Shown here one piece after another: positions 7,933 through 15,378 of a stretch of DNA of 60,716 nucleotides. The notes under the pieces were generated by a model. It worked only from the letters and a program-made list of their open reading frames with translations, was not told the DNA's origin and made no database searches. A program made the position numbers and the translations under genes. Within the stretch, counting starts at the first letter, position 1; every line of letters begins with the position of its first letter. Origin of the DNA: Westiellopsis prolifica IICB1 (GTDB taxonomy: Bacteria > Cyanobacteriota > Cyanobacteriia > Cyanobacteriales > Nostocaceae). The stretch spans positions 273,453-334,168 of the forward strand of contig NZ_NAPS01000001.1 of NCBI RefSeq assembly GCF_004323185.1, read 5' to 3'.

Positions 7933-9042
7933 CTAACGAACACCTGTTTTCAATTGACTAGTGCCATTTGTTTGTGCGATGTCTTCTGATAGTTCTACAC
8001 CAAAGACACGTGCAAAGGCTTTTTCCACCTTGTAACCAGAATCAATTGACTCTAGAGGATCTTTTCTAAGTCTGTGACGTAAACACAGGACAATCACACG
8101 ACGGATATCATCAACAGTCACTTCGGTACGCCCTTCAAAAGCTGTTAAAGCTTTGGCGGCGCGGTTGGTAACAATATCACCTCGTAAACCATCGACATCA
8201 AGCTCAGAACATACTTCGGAAATTTTCACCCGCAGATCATAGTCAAGATTAACTGAGGGTAAAAGCTCTTGGGCATTAATAATGCGTTGTTGCAGTTCCT
8301 GTTGCTGAGATTGATACTTTTCCACAAAAACAGGAGGATTTTGGTCAAATTCTGACCTTTGCTCCACAATTTGCACCCGCAAAGCTGGCTCTTTGACAGT
8401 GTGAATTTCAGCGTGCATTCCGAAGCGGTCGAGTAACTGGGGACGTAGTTCACCTTCTTCTGGATTCCCAGAACCAACCAGAACAAAACGGGCTGGGTGA
8501 CGGATAGAAATACCTTCCCGTTCTACTGTATTCCAACCACTCGCAGCAGAGTCCAGCAGTACATCTACCAGGTGATCATCCAGCAAGTTTACCTCATCCA
8601 CATAGAGAATACCCCGGTTGGCTTTTGCCAAAAGTCCTGGTTCAAAGGCTTTTACACCTTCTGAGAGGGCTTTCTCAATATCGATAGTGCCGCAAACACG
8701 ATCTTCCGTAGCGCCCAGTGGTAAATCAACCATTTGGACTTTTTTATGATCAACGGGAATCTCACCGCCAGTTTCCAGTTTTTGGCGGATTTCATCGCTC
8801 ATCAAATCAGGATCGCTGGGGTGACTATTGAAGGGATCATTCGCAACTACGGGAATTTCTGGCAGTAAGTCAGCCAGCGCCCGAATAGTTGTGGATTTGC
8901 CTGTACCGCGATCGCCCATAATCATCACACCACCAATTTTCGGGTCAATCACGTTCAATATCAGAGCCAGTTTCATTTCTTCCTGGCCTACAATTGCCGT
9001 AAACGGAAATACCACACGACGCGCAACAGCTGTTGGACTCAC
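7933..9042 (-). CDS. chlI: Magnesium chelatase ATPase subunit I
   Basis: ChlI is the AAA+ motor of magnesium chelatase. With ChlD and ChlH it inserts Mg2+ into protoporphyrin IX, the first committed step of chlorophyll synthesis. Walker [10 protein letters not shown] lies at 43-51 and is preceded by [19 protein letters not shown]. Walker [11 protein letters not shown] is near 150, the sensor region has [22 protein letters not shown], and a C-terminal helical domain follows. The length of 369 residues is normal for cyanobacterial ChlI. The start [20 protein letters not shown] fits the family. Short repeats lie immediately upstream, so its promoter is close to or within the repeat tract. Confidence 0.97.
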   Translation of the reverse strand: MSPTAVARRVVFPFTAIVGQEEMKLALILNVIDPKIGGVMIMGDRGTGKSTTIRALADLLPEIPVVANDPFNSHPSDPDLMSDEIRQKLETGGEIPVDHKKVQMVDLPLGATEDRVCGTIDIEKALSEGVKAFEPGLLAKANRGILYVDEVNLLDDHLVDVLLDSAASGWNTVEREGISIRHPARFVLVGSGNPEEGELRPQLLDRFGMHAEIHTVKEPALRVQIVEQRSEFDQNPPVFVEKYQSQQQELQQRIINAQELLPSVNLDYDLRVKISEVCSELDVDGLRGDIVTNRAAKALTAFEGRTEVTVDDIRRVIVLCLRHRLRKDPLESIDSGYKVEKAFARVFGVELSEDIAQTNGTSQLKTGVR

Positions 9043-9108
9043 TAAACTACCTTTATCAATATTTTATATTTATTACCGCTTTTTATTGTGCCATAGATGG
9101 AGAGTCGG

Positions 9109-9240
9109 GAGACAAGGGAAGGGAGACAAGGGAGACAAGGGAGACAAGGGAAGGGAGAATTATTTAACAAGTCTCTTTCCGATCCCCAATCCCCAATCCC
9201 CGATCCCCAATCCCCGATCCCCGATCCCCGATCCCCAACA
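9109..9240. repeat. STRR tracts: GGGAGACAA and ATCCCCA/ATCCCCG repeats
   Basis: Two simple-repeat blocks lie between chlI and the next plus-strand gene. The first is GGGAGACAA repeated about four times (9116-9150). The second is a run of CCCCAAT and CCCCGAT heptamers (9180-9236). Such STRRs are a recognised feature of heterocystous cyanobacteria. The rest of the gap shows nothing else. Confidence 0.85.
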
Positions 9241-9299
9241 ATCAACAACTTAGTTTGATGTTAGGATCTTTTTGTTACTGCTGTGAATCCTCGCTGTTG

Positions 9300-9764
9300 A
9301 TGAATAAATTACTGGATGAAGCGCTGTCTATTGATATTGCTGCTCGCATCAAAAGTAAAGCTAAGAAACCGTTTGATAATGCTTACAAAGCTGCCTTAGC
9401 GACTGAAGGATCTGTTTATGTGCAAGGATTTTTAGCTACCAAGGGTAAACCTTACCAACCTATGGAATATGCTTGGATTGAGTTGAGCGATCGCATTATT
9501 GATCCCACCTTACCCCATCTCCATAAAAATGTAGAAGAACTTTGGTATTTTCCGGCACAGTCATTAACACTAAAAAAACTCAAAGCAATTCTTGAAGAAT
9601 CTCAAGAAGATTATCCAGAAGACGACCCATTACCAGTGTATGGCGATGCACCATATGAGTATTACGGCGATGTGATGTTGGGTGGCAAAAATTACTTACA
9701 AGCTTTTCAAGCCGCAGAAGCGAAATGTAGAGAAGTAAATAAGTCAATTGTTGAGAATAACTAG
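9300..9764 (+). CDS. Hypothetical protein, soluble
   Basis: A soluble protein of about 154 residues. Translation could begin at 9255, but the first 15 codons (MMLGSFCYCCESSLL) look non-conserved, and MNKLLDEALSIDIAARIKSK at 9300 is the more natural N-terminus. The segment SVYVQGFLATKGKPYQPMEY, then AWIELSDRIIDPTLP, suggests a small alpha/beta domain. A strongly acidic stretch (EESQEDYPEDDPLPVYGDAP) follows. I do not recognise a characterised family. Confidence 0.7.
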   Translation: MNKLLDEALSIDIAARIKSKAKKPFDNAYKAALATEGSVYVQGFLATKGKPYQPMEYAWIELSDRIIDPTLPHLHKNVEELWYFPAQSLTLKKLKAILEESQEDYPEDDPLPVYGDAPYEYYGDVMLGGKNYLQAFQAAEAKCREVNKSIVENN

Positions 9765-9776
9765 CTAACCGATAAC

Positions 9777-9807
9777 TGTACAGACGCGATGTTCCTCGCG
9801 TCTCTAA
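9777..9807. repeat. Dispersed GACGCG...CGCGTC palindrome
   Basis: An imperfect member of a family of roughly 28-base palindromes (TGTACAGACGCGAT...CGCGTCTCTA). It lies between two convergent genes at 9764 and 9816. Confidence 0.7.
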
Positions 9808-9815
9808 CTGATAAT

Positions 9816-10220
9816 TTAATTTGACTTACCATCACTACCAAAATACTCCCGGTAGCTACAAATTTTGTCGCCACGTATATCAAAGGAAACGGCTACCCGA
9901 TTTTTGTATGGTTCTCCCAATAACATCCCCTCATCTCGAAATTCAAACACAACCGTTGTTTCACTGCTAGTAACGCGGTCTAATGAAGTTAGTTTGAGTC
10001 CAGGATGAAAAGCCTGTGTGACGTATTGAAAAAACTCTTGCGCTCGTTCTTTACCCACATTCAACCCGTGAAATTTTCCCATTGGGAACCAAAAAGTAAA
10101 GTCTTCAGTGAGCATATCTAAAAACTGGTTCCAATCACCAGTTTCTAAACCATGTTGAAAGTATACAAATGCTTGACGACCAACTTTTAGAGTATTTTCT
10201 GACTCTTGTGTCATAATCAT
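9816..10220 (-). CDS. SnoaL/NTF2-fold protein
   Basis: A small single-domain protein of the SnoaL-like/NTF2 fold (about 134 residues). The helical start (ARQAFVYFQHGLETGDWNQF type) is followed by LDMLTEDFTFWFPMG and a beta-rich C-terminus ending SYREYFGSDG. This fold serves as a ketosteroid-isomerase-like enzyme or a ligand-binding dimer, and the ligand cannot be told from sequence. The frame extends to a TTG at 10226, but ATG codons at 10220 and 10214 are the likelier starts. Confidence 0.75.
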   Translation of the reverse strand: MIMTQESENTLKVGRQAFVYFQHGLETGDWNQFLDMLTEDFTFWFPMGKFHGLNVGKERAQEFFQYVTQAFHPGLKLTSLDRVTSSETTVVFEFRDEGMLLGEPYKNRVAVSFDIRGDKICSYREYFGSDGKSN

Positions 10221-10469
10221 CACCAATCAAATTTAATTATTTGCGATCGCCAAGCAAAAAGAAAATATTAATCACCTGATTAATTTCTACCACAAAAACC
10301 CTGCGTTTCTTTGCGTTTCATCTGCGCCCCTCTGCGTTGAACGTAAAGCTACTCTAATTGAGGTTTATGTTATGACTCAATGATACAAGTGTAATTTAAA
10401 ACATACCCAGCCTCTTTATATGAGATTGTTAGTTACAGAGCGATCGCTGTTGAGTTAGTATTTGACAAC

Positions 10470-10784
10470 ATGATATTAGAAGTTGCAATTGTTGATATTA
10501 AACCTGGTTTGGCTACTGAATTTGAAACTACTTTCAAAATAGCTTCAACCATAATTGCTTCTATGTCAGGATATATTTCTCATGAACTGCAACGTTGCAT
10601 AGAAAGTCCCAACCGCTATATTCTACTGGTACGCTGGCAAAAATTGGAAGATCACACCGTTGGCTTTCGACAATCACCAGAGTACCAACAGTGGCGTTCT
10701 TTACTGCATCACTTTTATCAGCCGTTTCCCACAGTCGAACATTATGAAGTTGTTTTGCACAACTTCAGTACTACACCACACTAA
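10470..10784 (+). CDS. Antibiotic biosynthesis monooxygenase (ABM) domain protein
   Basis: A 104-residue ferredoxin-like fold protein of the ABM superfamily. It has an N-terminal strand MILEVAIVDIKPG, a helix FETTFKIASTIIASMSGY, a second strand HELQRCIESPNRYILLVRWQ, and the typical W..LEDHTVGFRQSPEYQQW segment. Members act as quinone-forming monooxygenases, heme-degrading enzymes or uncharacterised stress proteins. There is no functional context here, as the gene stands alone between repeats. Confidence 0.8.
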   Translation: MILEVAIVDIKPGLATEFETTFKIASTIIASMSGYISHELQRCIESPNRYILLVRWQKLEDHTVGFRQSPEYQQWRSLLHHFYQPFPTVEHYEVVLHNFSTTPH

Positions 10785-10791
10785 TTTTGAT

Positions 10792-11117
10792 AAGTAAGTC
10801 GGCGGGAAAAATTCAATGTATATGAAGAAATATAAATTAGCTGTAGGGTGCGTTGTCGCACAGCGCAACGCACCTTGAATTCTTGACCGTGCGTTATGCC
10901 GTAGGCTAACGCACCCTACATTTAAACTTCTTAACATAGCTAAGTAAGTCGGTAGGAATAAACCTAACCATGTTACGAAAAGTAAACAGCACTAAAATCC
11001 TTACTAATAGCCAATGACAAGTGACTAATTAATGACGACCCCAACGAGTAGAGACGAGCCATGGCACGTCTCTACATTTGTGCCGACTTACTTATAAATA
11101 TTAGCGCCAACTTACTT
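10792..11117. repeat. Composite of MITE-like ends and nested hairpins (no gene)
   Basis: This stretch without a real gene holds four copies of the AAGTAAGTCGG end. Two are in plus orientation (10792, 10942) and two inverted (GCCGACTTACTT at 11082, GCCAACTTACTT at 11106). The end at 10942 continues TAGGAATAAACCTAACCATG, matching the IS630 end at the left edge of the window. Between the first two lies a palindromic insert, TGTAGGGTGCGTT...AACGCACCCTACA (10848-10922), with two inner hairpins. This looks like elements inserted next to or into each other. Confidence 0.65.
11048..11075. repeat. Dispersed GTAGAGACG palindrome
   Basis: GTAGAGACGAGCCATGGCACG followed by TCTCTAC: a 28-base near-perfect palindrome with an NcoI-like centre. 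It lies inside the composite repeat region. Confidence 0.75.
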
Positions 11118-11119
11118 AG

Positions 11120-11153
11120 GTTCGTAGTGAGGACTAAAGTCCTCACTACGAAC
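11120..11153. repeat. Hairpin repeat related to 3906-3959
   Basis: The arms GTTCGTAGTGAGGAC and GTCCTCACTACGAAC are exact inverses around a TAAA loop. This is a shortened relative of the hairpin at 3906-3959, with compensating differences in the stem. Confidence 0.75.
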
Positions 11154-11290
11154 TCCTTTAGTCTGTCGAAATCTTTGTGGCGGAGATCATCAAAATCAGA
11201 GAATAACCAAATATTTTTCTGGAATTTATAAAAAGTACTGTGTAGTAACTTTTTGTTCACTCCCACTAAATTTGAGGAAGAAAAACTTAA

Positions 11291-11572
11291 ATGTCGAGTA
11301 AACGTTTTTTACGTAAGCTTTTGGTAGTTATACGTAAGTTTTTAGTAGTTAAAGAGAAACCAGAAAAATCTTCAAAACCAAAAAATAATAAATCAGGCAA
11401 CCCACCTCCAGTAGGACAAAAAGATAAAGTTCAAATCATAAAACTATTATTCACTGTATTACCATTTATTTCATTAATACTAGGCTTTATTTTAATTATA
11501 AATTTTGATCAATCCAAAACTCAGAGAAAATGTGTATTTCTGTGTCCTAATAACACTAATCAAACTCCGTAG
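11291..11572 (+). CDS. Hypothetical single-span membrane protein
   Basis: A 93-residue protein with a very basic N-terminal half (MSSKRFLRKLLVVIRKFLVV, then many Lys), one strong hydrophobic helix (about 57-75, FTVLPFISLILGFILIINF), and a short Cys-containing tail. A ribosome binding site (TTGAGGAAG) precedes the ATG. The gene is AT-rich compared with nearby housekeeping genes. It lies 38 bases before another membrane protein gene, so the two may be co-transcribed. No known family is recognised. Confidence 0.6.
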   Translation: MSSKRFLRKLLVVIRKFLVVKEKPEKSSKPKNNKSGNPPPVGQKDKVQIIKLLFTVLPFISLILGFILIINFDQSKTQRKCVFLCPNNTNQTP

Positions 11573-11610
11573 TTCATTGTTTATATTTCATAATTAAAAG
11601 GAAAAACATA

Positions 11611-12003
11611 ATGTACGGTTTTCAACTATACTTTGTAACATTTATATTAGCTATCCTCGTTGTTGTCGATGGAATATTATCAGCTACAGGATTAGTTAAT
11701 ATATTGCAAGCAAATAATTTATTTACATATATTTTAGCTGTAGGAATGGGAATATTTATAACTGGCATGTCATTAATGCATAAAATGTTAGATTATAAAC
11801 CAATTGGTTTAAAAATGTTAATTTATTTAGGAATAATGTTAGATGCATTGACAACAATTATAGCAACACATAATTTAGTAGGTAGTTCAACAAATTCTGA
11901 ATTAAGTAATTTAATAAGTGGTGTAGTTGGAATCACAGGCGGGATAGTTCTTACCTCAACTACTATATATACAGGTGATTTTATTGATGACTATTGGAAC
12001 TAA
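11611..12003 (+). CDS. Hypothetical four-span membrane protein
   Basis: A 130-residue protein with four hydrophobic segments (about 5-25, 38-58, 72-90 and 103-122) and short loops. AAAGGAAAAACATA precedes the ATG. It follows the single-span protein gene closely on the same strand. It is AT-rich and I recognise no family. Its short length and even spacing of helices suggest a small integral membrane bundle. Confidence 0.6.
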   Translation: MYGFQLYFVTFILAILVVVDGILSATGLVNILQANNLFTYILAVGMGIFITGMSLMHKMLDYKPIGLKMLIYLGIMLDALTTIIATHNLVGSSTNSELSNLISGVVGITGGIVLTSTTIYTGDFIDDYWN

Positions 12004-12123
12004 AATTGAATTAGAAAAGGTGCGGTTTCATCTGTTGTACTGACGTATGCTTCATGTACATGAAATGAACTCGGCACCCTTCATACCATGAGATTTTATC
12101 AAGCGATCGCAACCCTTCACAAC

Positions 12124-12963
12124 CTAACGATTATCAGCTATTTTCCTTTCTAAAACAGAAATGCGTTCCCGTGGGTTTGGGTGAGTACTTAAAAACGCTG
12201 GTGCAGAAGAACGATTCACCAATTTCTTTAAGAAAGCAGGCATAGCATTCGGATCATAACCAGCCCGTTGCAAATACTGTAATCCCTTAGCATCAGCATT
12301 AAACTCAGCCTCACGACTATTAGGCAAGTCTACAGCCAGCTGATAAGCCGCAGCAGTCAATTTACTTCCATTTAAACCAGCAAGTGAAGCTGCACCTTGA
12401 GCTAGTTGTGTTTGCCTGAGTTTGTTAATCAAGTCATCATTACAAATGTGAGCAATTTCGTGTGCTATCACCGACGCCAATTGGTCTTCATTATCCGCAG
12501 CATTAATCAAGCCACTATGGACATAAACATAGCCGCCTGTGGTAGCAAAAGCATTAATACTTGGATCTTGAACTACATAAAATTTAAAAGGAGTTTGAGA
12601 ACAGTTACTGGAACGCACTAATTTTTGACCAATTCTGGTAATATTTGCATTCGTACCAACTCTGTAATTACTGCGTACCTGCTGATGTATATTGCTGCCT
12701 AATTTAACCTTGTCCTTAGTTGATAAATTAGAAAGTTGAAAATATTGAATTCCTGGAACAATTAAATCTTGAAATGGAAGCGCTTCCGCAGGTTTAGGAG
12801 CAGATAAACCTACACTCGCAGCAGTTCCCAATCCCAAGATTAAAGAAAGGCCTTTATTTAACTTCTTAGGCAAACGAGAAAGATCTTCCTTCCTTTGTGT
12901 TCTTTGCGTACTTCGTGGTAGCCTGTGGCAAGCCGCTTGCGCGTCTACTTTAAAAAAAATCAT
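12124..12963 (-). CDS. M48-family zinc metalloprotease (exported)
   Basis: A peptidase M48 domain protein. The zinc-binding motif HEIAH (in SVIAHEIAHICNDD) and the third ligand region SREAEFNADAKGLQYLQRAG are both present, followed by the typical STHPNPRERI. A signal-like helix (GLSLILGLGTAASVGLSA) precedes the mature part, so it probably acts in the periplasm. It resembles BepA/YggG-type quality-control proteases. The first about 22 residues (VDAQAACHRLPRSTQRTQRKE) are encoded by a dispersed repeat that occurs without a gene at 56650-56712. The true or ancestral start may therefore have been further in. Confidence 0.85.
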   Translation of the reverse strand: MIFFKVDAQAACHRLPRSTQRTQRKEDLSRLPKKLNKGLSLILGLGTAASVGLSAPKPAEALPFQDLIVPGIQYFQLSNLSTKDKVKLGSNIHQQVRSNYRVGTNANITRIGQKLVRSSNCSQTPFKFYVVQDPSINAFATTGGYVYVHSGLINAADNEDQLASVIAHEIAHICNDDLINKLRQTQLAQGAASLAGLNGSKLTAAAYQLAVDLPNSREAEFNADAKGLQYLQRAGYDPNAMPAFLKKLVNRSSAPAFLSTHPNPRERISVLERKIADNR

Positions 12964-13069
12964 TTCTCCAACTCAAATGAATAAAATGACTGCTATGTCA
13001 TTCTTCTACTATTTATATAATAACTAATTAAAATCGTTGAAAATCCTCTACCTTGGGGTTGAAATTTTT

Positions 13070-13345
13070 GTATGTGCTATTATTGATGACTTATTAAAAG
13101 CGATCGCTCATAAAGAAGATATTCGTCGATAAATGAGTGATGCAAAAATTATTACAGCAGCTTTGACAGCAGCGATATTCTTTAGTGGTAATCATACCAA
13201 GGCTTGTGAATATATAACAGACCATAAGCTAGTGACAAAGATGCTATAAAATTCACACTTTAACCGACGATTACATAATATTTCAACGTTAATAAATGAT
13301 TTATTTCATCAAATAGGAGCGATCGCATTCAATAGTAATTTTATA
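13070..13345 (+). pseudogene. Decayed IS982-like transposase N-terminus
   Basis: One reading frame can be followed through two stop codons (13130-13132 and 13246-13248). It gives VCAIIDDLLKAIAHKEDIRR, then MSDAKIITAALTAAIFFSGN, then NSHFNRRLHNISTLINDLFH. This resembles the N-terminal part of IS982-type transposases (FCIIDDLL...MSDAEI...RFNRRLH...LFHQLG). No catalytic domain follows, as the homology fades before the rbp relic at 13411. It is a small, long-dead fragment. The family assignment is from memory of the motif pattern. Confidence 0.55.
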
Positions 13346-13369
13346 TTTAATAATCCGCAAATTGGATTA

Positions 13370-13411
13370 CTACTGGCTAGTGTTAAAGCATCCAGTAACG
13401 TAAAGTGACAT
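13370..13411 (-). pseudogene. RRM-protein gene relic (start codon and first codons only)
   Basis: Immediately downstream of an intact-looking rbp-type leader, the minus strand begins ATG TCA CTT TAC GTT (MSLYV). This matches the MSVYVG and MSIYVG starts of the two complete RRM genes. It then diverges to TGCFNTSQ and stops. The rest of the gene is missing and is replaced by the IS982-like debris to its left. Confidence 0.6.
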
Positions 13412-13507
13412 AAAATTGTCTCCAAAATCAAATTGTGCAGAGATTTAAATTTTGGAGACAAGTCTGTCAATCACAAAAAGCAAAAACCTGTTAATACTAA
13501 AAAAAAT
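13412..13507 (-). promoter_or_regulatory. Orphan rbp-type leader with perfect inverted repeat over the ribosome binding site
   Basis: The arms TTGTCTCCAAAAT (13416-13428, plus strand) and ATTTTGGAGACAA (13449-13461) are exact 13-base inverses. The conserved block AGTCTGTCAAT...CCTGTTAATACTAA follows as in the two functional leaders. On the minus strand the GGAGAC lies 7-8 bases before ATG. It is the most regular of the three hairpins although its gene is gone. Confidence 0.65.
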
Positions 13508-13636
13508 TGTGTCTGATTTTATTATCATCTTCAACCTTAACACGAAATTCAGTCTCTCTACAGAATATTTTTCTAAAGGCTTATTTGCAGTGTTAAGCAA
13601 TCTTTCGCCCATTTTATCTGAATCTCGGCTGAATGC

Positions 13637-13900
13637 CTATCTTAATTCAACGTCTTGCTCAAAAACTAAAATAAAATCATTTACGGTTTTTTTGTATTGA
13701 AAACCATAATCCAATAAAGCTTGCTTTAAAGTTTGCAAGTCAGATTGTTGTAATTGAATTTTATTGGTTGCTATCTCAATAGCTTTTTGATTGACAGTAA
13801 AACTGAAACAATCTTTAAATTGCTTATAATCCCAGTTTAATTTTCTAGCTGCATTTAACTCTATGGCAGCTAATGTATCATCAAATTTGCTTGCATTCAT
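13637..13900 (-). CDS. Hypothetical small protein
   Basis: An 87-residue soluble protein (MNASKFDDTLAAIELNAARK to FILVFEQDVELR), mixed alpha/beta and rich in Lys, Asp and Gln. On the minus strand a good ribosome binding site, TTGGAGAGAATAATTT, precedes the ATG, which supports it being a real gene. No family is recognised and no neighbour gives a hint. It is flanked by transposon debris on one side and a non-coding AT-rich region on the other. Confidence 0.6.
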   Translation of the reverse strand: MNASKFDDTLAAIELNAARKLNWDYKQFKDCFSFTVNQKAIEIATNKIQLQQSDLQTLKQALLDYGFQYKKTVNDFILVFEQDVELR

Positions 13901-14129
13901 AAATTATTCTCTCCAATCATCTTACCTATATTTTAACAGTCATAATATCCAACAAACCAAATATAAATATTAATTAAGAGTCAATAAACAAGAAAAATAT
14001 TTTATATTTTTCCAAAGATAAATCTTTCGGTAAATGTTGAACAAAGAGTCATATAGTAGTAATTTATAGTTAATAAATCGATGCAGTTGCTTTAACAGGG
14101 GTGGGAGTAACTTAGAACTGCTGGGCTGG

Positions 14130-14324
14130 GTGTTGTTTTTTAGTCTCATGCAATGCAATTATATATACAACCAAAACAATATTAATATAAAATATTTAGG
14201 GAAATATAACTGCTATAATAACAATAAAATAACTGCGATAACGCTACACATTAGTAAGGCAGCTAATATGGCTGCTAATGAAGTCTTGAGATTATATGCA
14301 AATAGAGAAATAAATTTTAGTTAG
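14130..14324 (+). CDS. Possible small ORF, doubtful
   Basis: A 64-codon frame ends inside a strong hairpin. Only its last part (LHISKAANMAANEVLRLYAN) looks protein-like, and the first half is Asn/Tyr-rich and looks non-coding. No convincing ribosome binding site is seen. It may instead be a short non-coding transcript ending at the hairpin. The remainder of 13901-14460 shows nothing else. Confidence 0.25.
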   Translation: MLFFSLMQCNYIYNQNNINIKYLGKYNCYNNNKITAITLHISKAANMAANEVLRLYANREINFS

Positions 14325-14356
14325 GCAGATTTGCTCAGAATCAGCCTAACTAAAAT
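14314..14356 (+). terminator. Perfect 13-bp hairpin, terminator-like
   Basis: ATTTTAGTTAGGC (14314-14326) and GCCTAACTAAAAT (14344-14356) are exact inverses with a 17-base loop. The 3' side is A-rich rather than T-rich beyond the stem, so termination efficiency is unclear. It could work in either direction. Confidence 0.5.
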
Positions 14357-14466
14357 AAATCGAAGGAATGATGTAAAAAATCTGTAGCATAACTAACCAA
14401 TGAATTCTTTTTTATACTCGTTAGTCTCAAAGAATTACAGAAACTTAAAGTTTAATTAGTACATTT

Positions 14467-14663
14467 AAGTAGGTTGGCACAAATGTACCAGACGTGCCAT
14501 GGCACGTCTGGTACTCGTTAGGATCGTCATTGTGTTTTACTCTTACGGGTAGGCGCGTAAGCGACTTCTGCAAGTAGCCGCTTGCGCGTCTATGTCATTA
14601 GTAAGCGTTTGGGCGATTTTATATTTCTTAACATAGTTATGTTTATTTCCGCTTACTTACTTA
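14467..14663. repeat. MITE-like element upstream of apcA2
   Basis: The left end is AAGTAGGTTGGCACAAAT. The right end, read inwards on the opposite strand, is TAAGTAAGTAAGCGGAAATA then AACATAACTATGTTAAG. Inside are a perfect 30-base palindrome (14485-14514) and a copy of the GCGCGTAAGCGAC / GCCGCTTGCGCGTC repeat. It fills most of the space upstream of apcA2 and ends about 78 bases before its start codon, so it may contribute to the promoter. Confidence 0.6.
14485..14514. repeat. Perfect 30-base palindrome
   Basis: GTACCAGACGTGCCA and its exact inverse TGGCACGTCTGGTAC meet at the centre. It is a diverged member of the GTAGAGACG...CGTCTCTAC family, in which both arms changed together. Confidence 0.75.
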
Positions 14664-14740
14664 TTTCATTCCACTAGTTAAGCAACCCCTGTAATTCCGA
14701 TAGAACAAACATAATTTCATTTTTTTGAAGGAGTCTGTTA

Positions 14741-15226
14741 ATGAGTCTGATCATAAAGTCGATTCTGAATGCGGACAGCGAAGCTCGCTATCTCAGCCCT
14801 GGTGAGCTAGAGCCAATTAAAAGCTTTGTCAAAAGTAGTGAGCGTCGTCTGCGCCTTGTTCAAGTTTTAAACGAAAACCGAGAGCGCATTGTTAAGCAAT
14901 CTGGAAACCAGCTGTTTCAAAAACGCCCAGATGTTGTTTCCCCTGGTGGTAATGCTTATGGACAAGAAATGACTGCAACTTGTCTACGAGACATAGATTA
15001 CTATTTACGTTTGATCACTTACAGTATAGTAGTTGGTGATTCCACTCCAATTCAAGAAATTGGGGTCATTGGTGCTCGCGAAATGTACAAGTCTCTTGGC
15101 ACTCCGATTGAAGCCGTTGCTGAAAGTATTCGTGCGATGAAGAATATCAGCGTCTCAATGATGTCAGGAGAAGACGCTAGTGAAATTGGTACTTACTTCG
15201 ACTACTTAATAGCTGGACTCCTGTAG
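14741..15226 (+). CDS. apcA2: Allophycocyanin alpha-type subunit, divergent second copy
   Basis: A 161-residue phycobiliprotein of the phycobilisome core. The bilin attachment site Cys81 is present in [18 protein letters not shown], along with the family hallmarks [15 protein letters not shown] and [16 protein letters not shown]. The sequence follows ApcA rather than ApcD, but it differs from a standard ApcA at many surface positions ([15 protein letters not shown], ending [14 protein letters not shown]). It stands alone without apcB, apcC or apcE. An isolated second apcA (apcA2) is known from Calothrix/Fremyella PCC 7601. A good ribosome binding site (GAAGGAG) precedes the ATG. A tiny Lys-rich ORF follows 44 bases later. 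Confidence 0.9.
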   Translation: MSLIIKSILNADSEARYLSPGELEPIKSFVKSSERRLRLVQVLNENRERIVKQSGNQLFQKRPDVVSPGGNAYGQEMTATCLRDIDYYLRLITYSIVVGDSTPIQEIGVIGAREMYKSLGTPIEAVAESIRAMKNISVSMMSGEDASEIGTYFDYLIAGLL

Positions 15227-15270
15227 AGCATTGTAGCTACTTTACTGACTACTAATATTGGAGAGTAATA

Positions 15271-15378
15271 ATGTCGAAGAAAAAAAATGGCAATAGAGAA
15301 GTCAAAAAACCAAAAAAAGATCCTCATAAAAAAAAGGAGAAAAAAGACCCGAACAGACATGACACTATAGGTCAATAA
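15271..15378 (+). CDS. 35-residue lysine-rich peptide ORF
   Basis: ATG at 15271 follows TTGGAGAGTAATA, a well-placed ribosome binding site. The ORF runs to TAA at 15376-15378 and encodes MSKKKNGNREVKKPKKDPHK followed by KKEKKDPNRHDTIGQ. More than a third of the residues are Lys. It lies 44 bases downstream of apcA2 on the same strand without an intervening terminator, so co-transcription is plausible. I know no family for it. A basic disordered peptide might bind an acidic protein or RNA, but that is speculation. Confidence 0.45.
   Translation: MSKKKNGNREVKKPKKDPHKKKEKKDPNRHDTIGQ

Noticed and set aside
9042-9253. ORFs across the STRR tracts upstream of chlI and moaE
   Set aside because: They consist of low-complexity heptamer repeats and would give nonsense peptides.
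11619-12003. Possible pair of toxin-antitoxin or phage holin genes at 11291-12003
   Set aside because: Both are AT-rich membrane proteins, but there is no antitoxin-like partner, no lysis context and no family motif. I left them as hypothetical.
13901-14330. PatS/PatX-like heterocyst peptide in the AT-rich region
   Set aside because: I looked for the RGSGR pentapeptide at the C-terminus of small frames here and did not find it.
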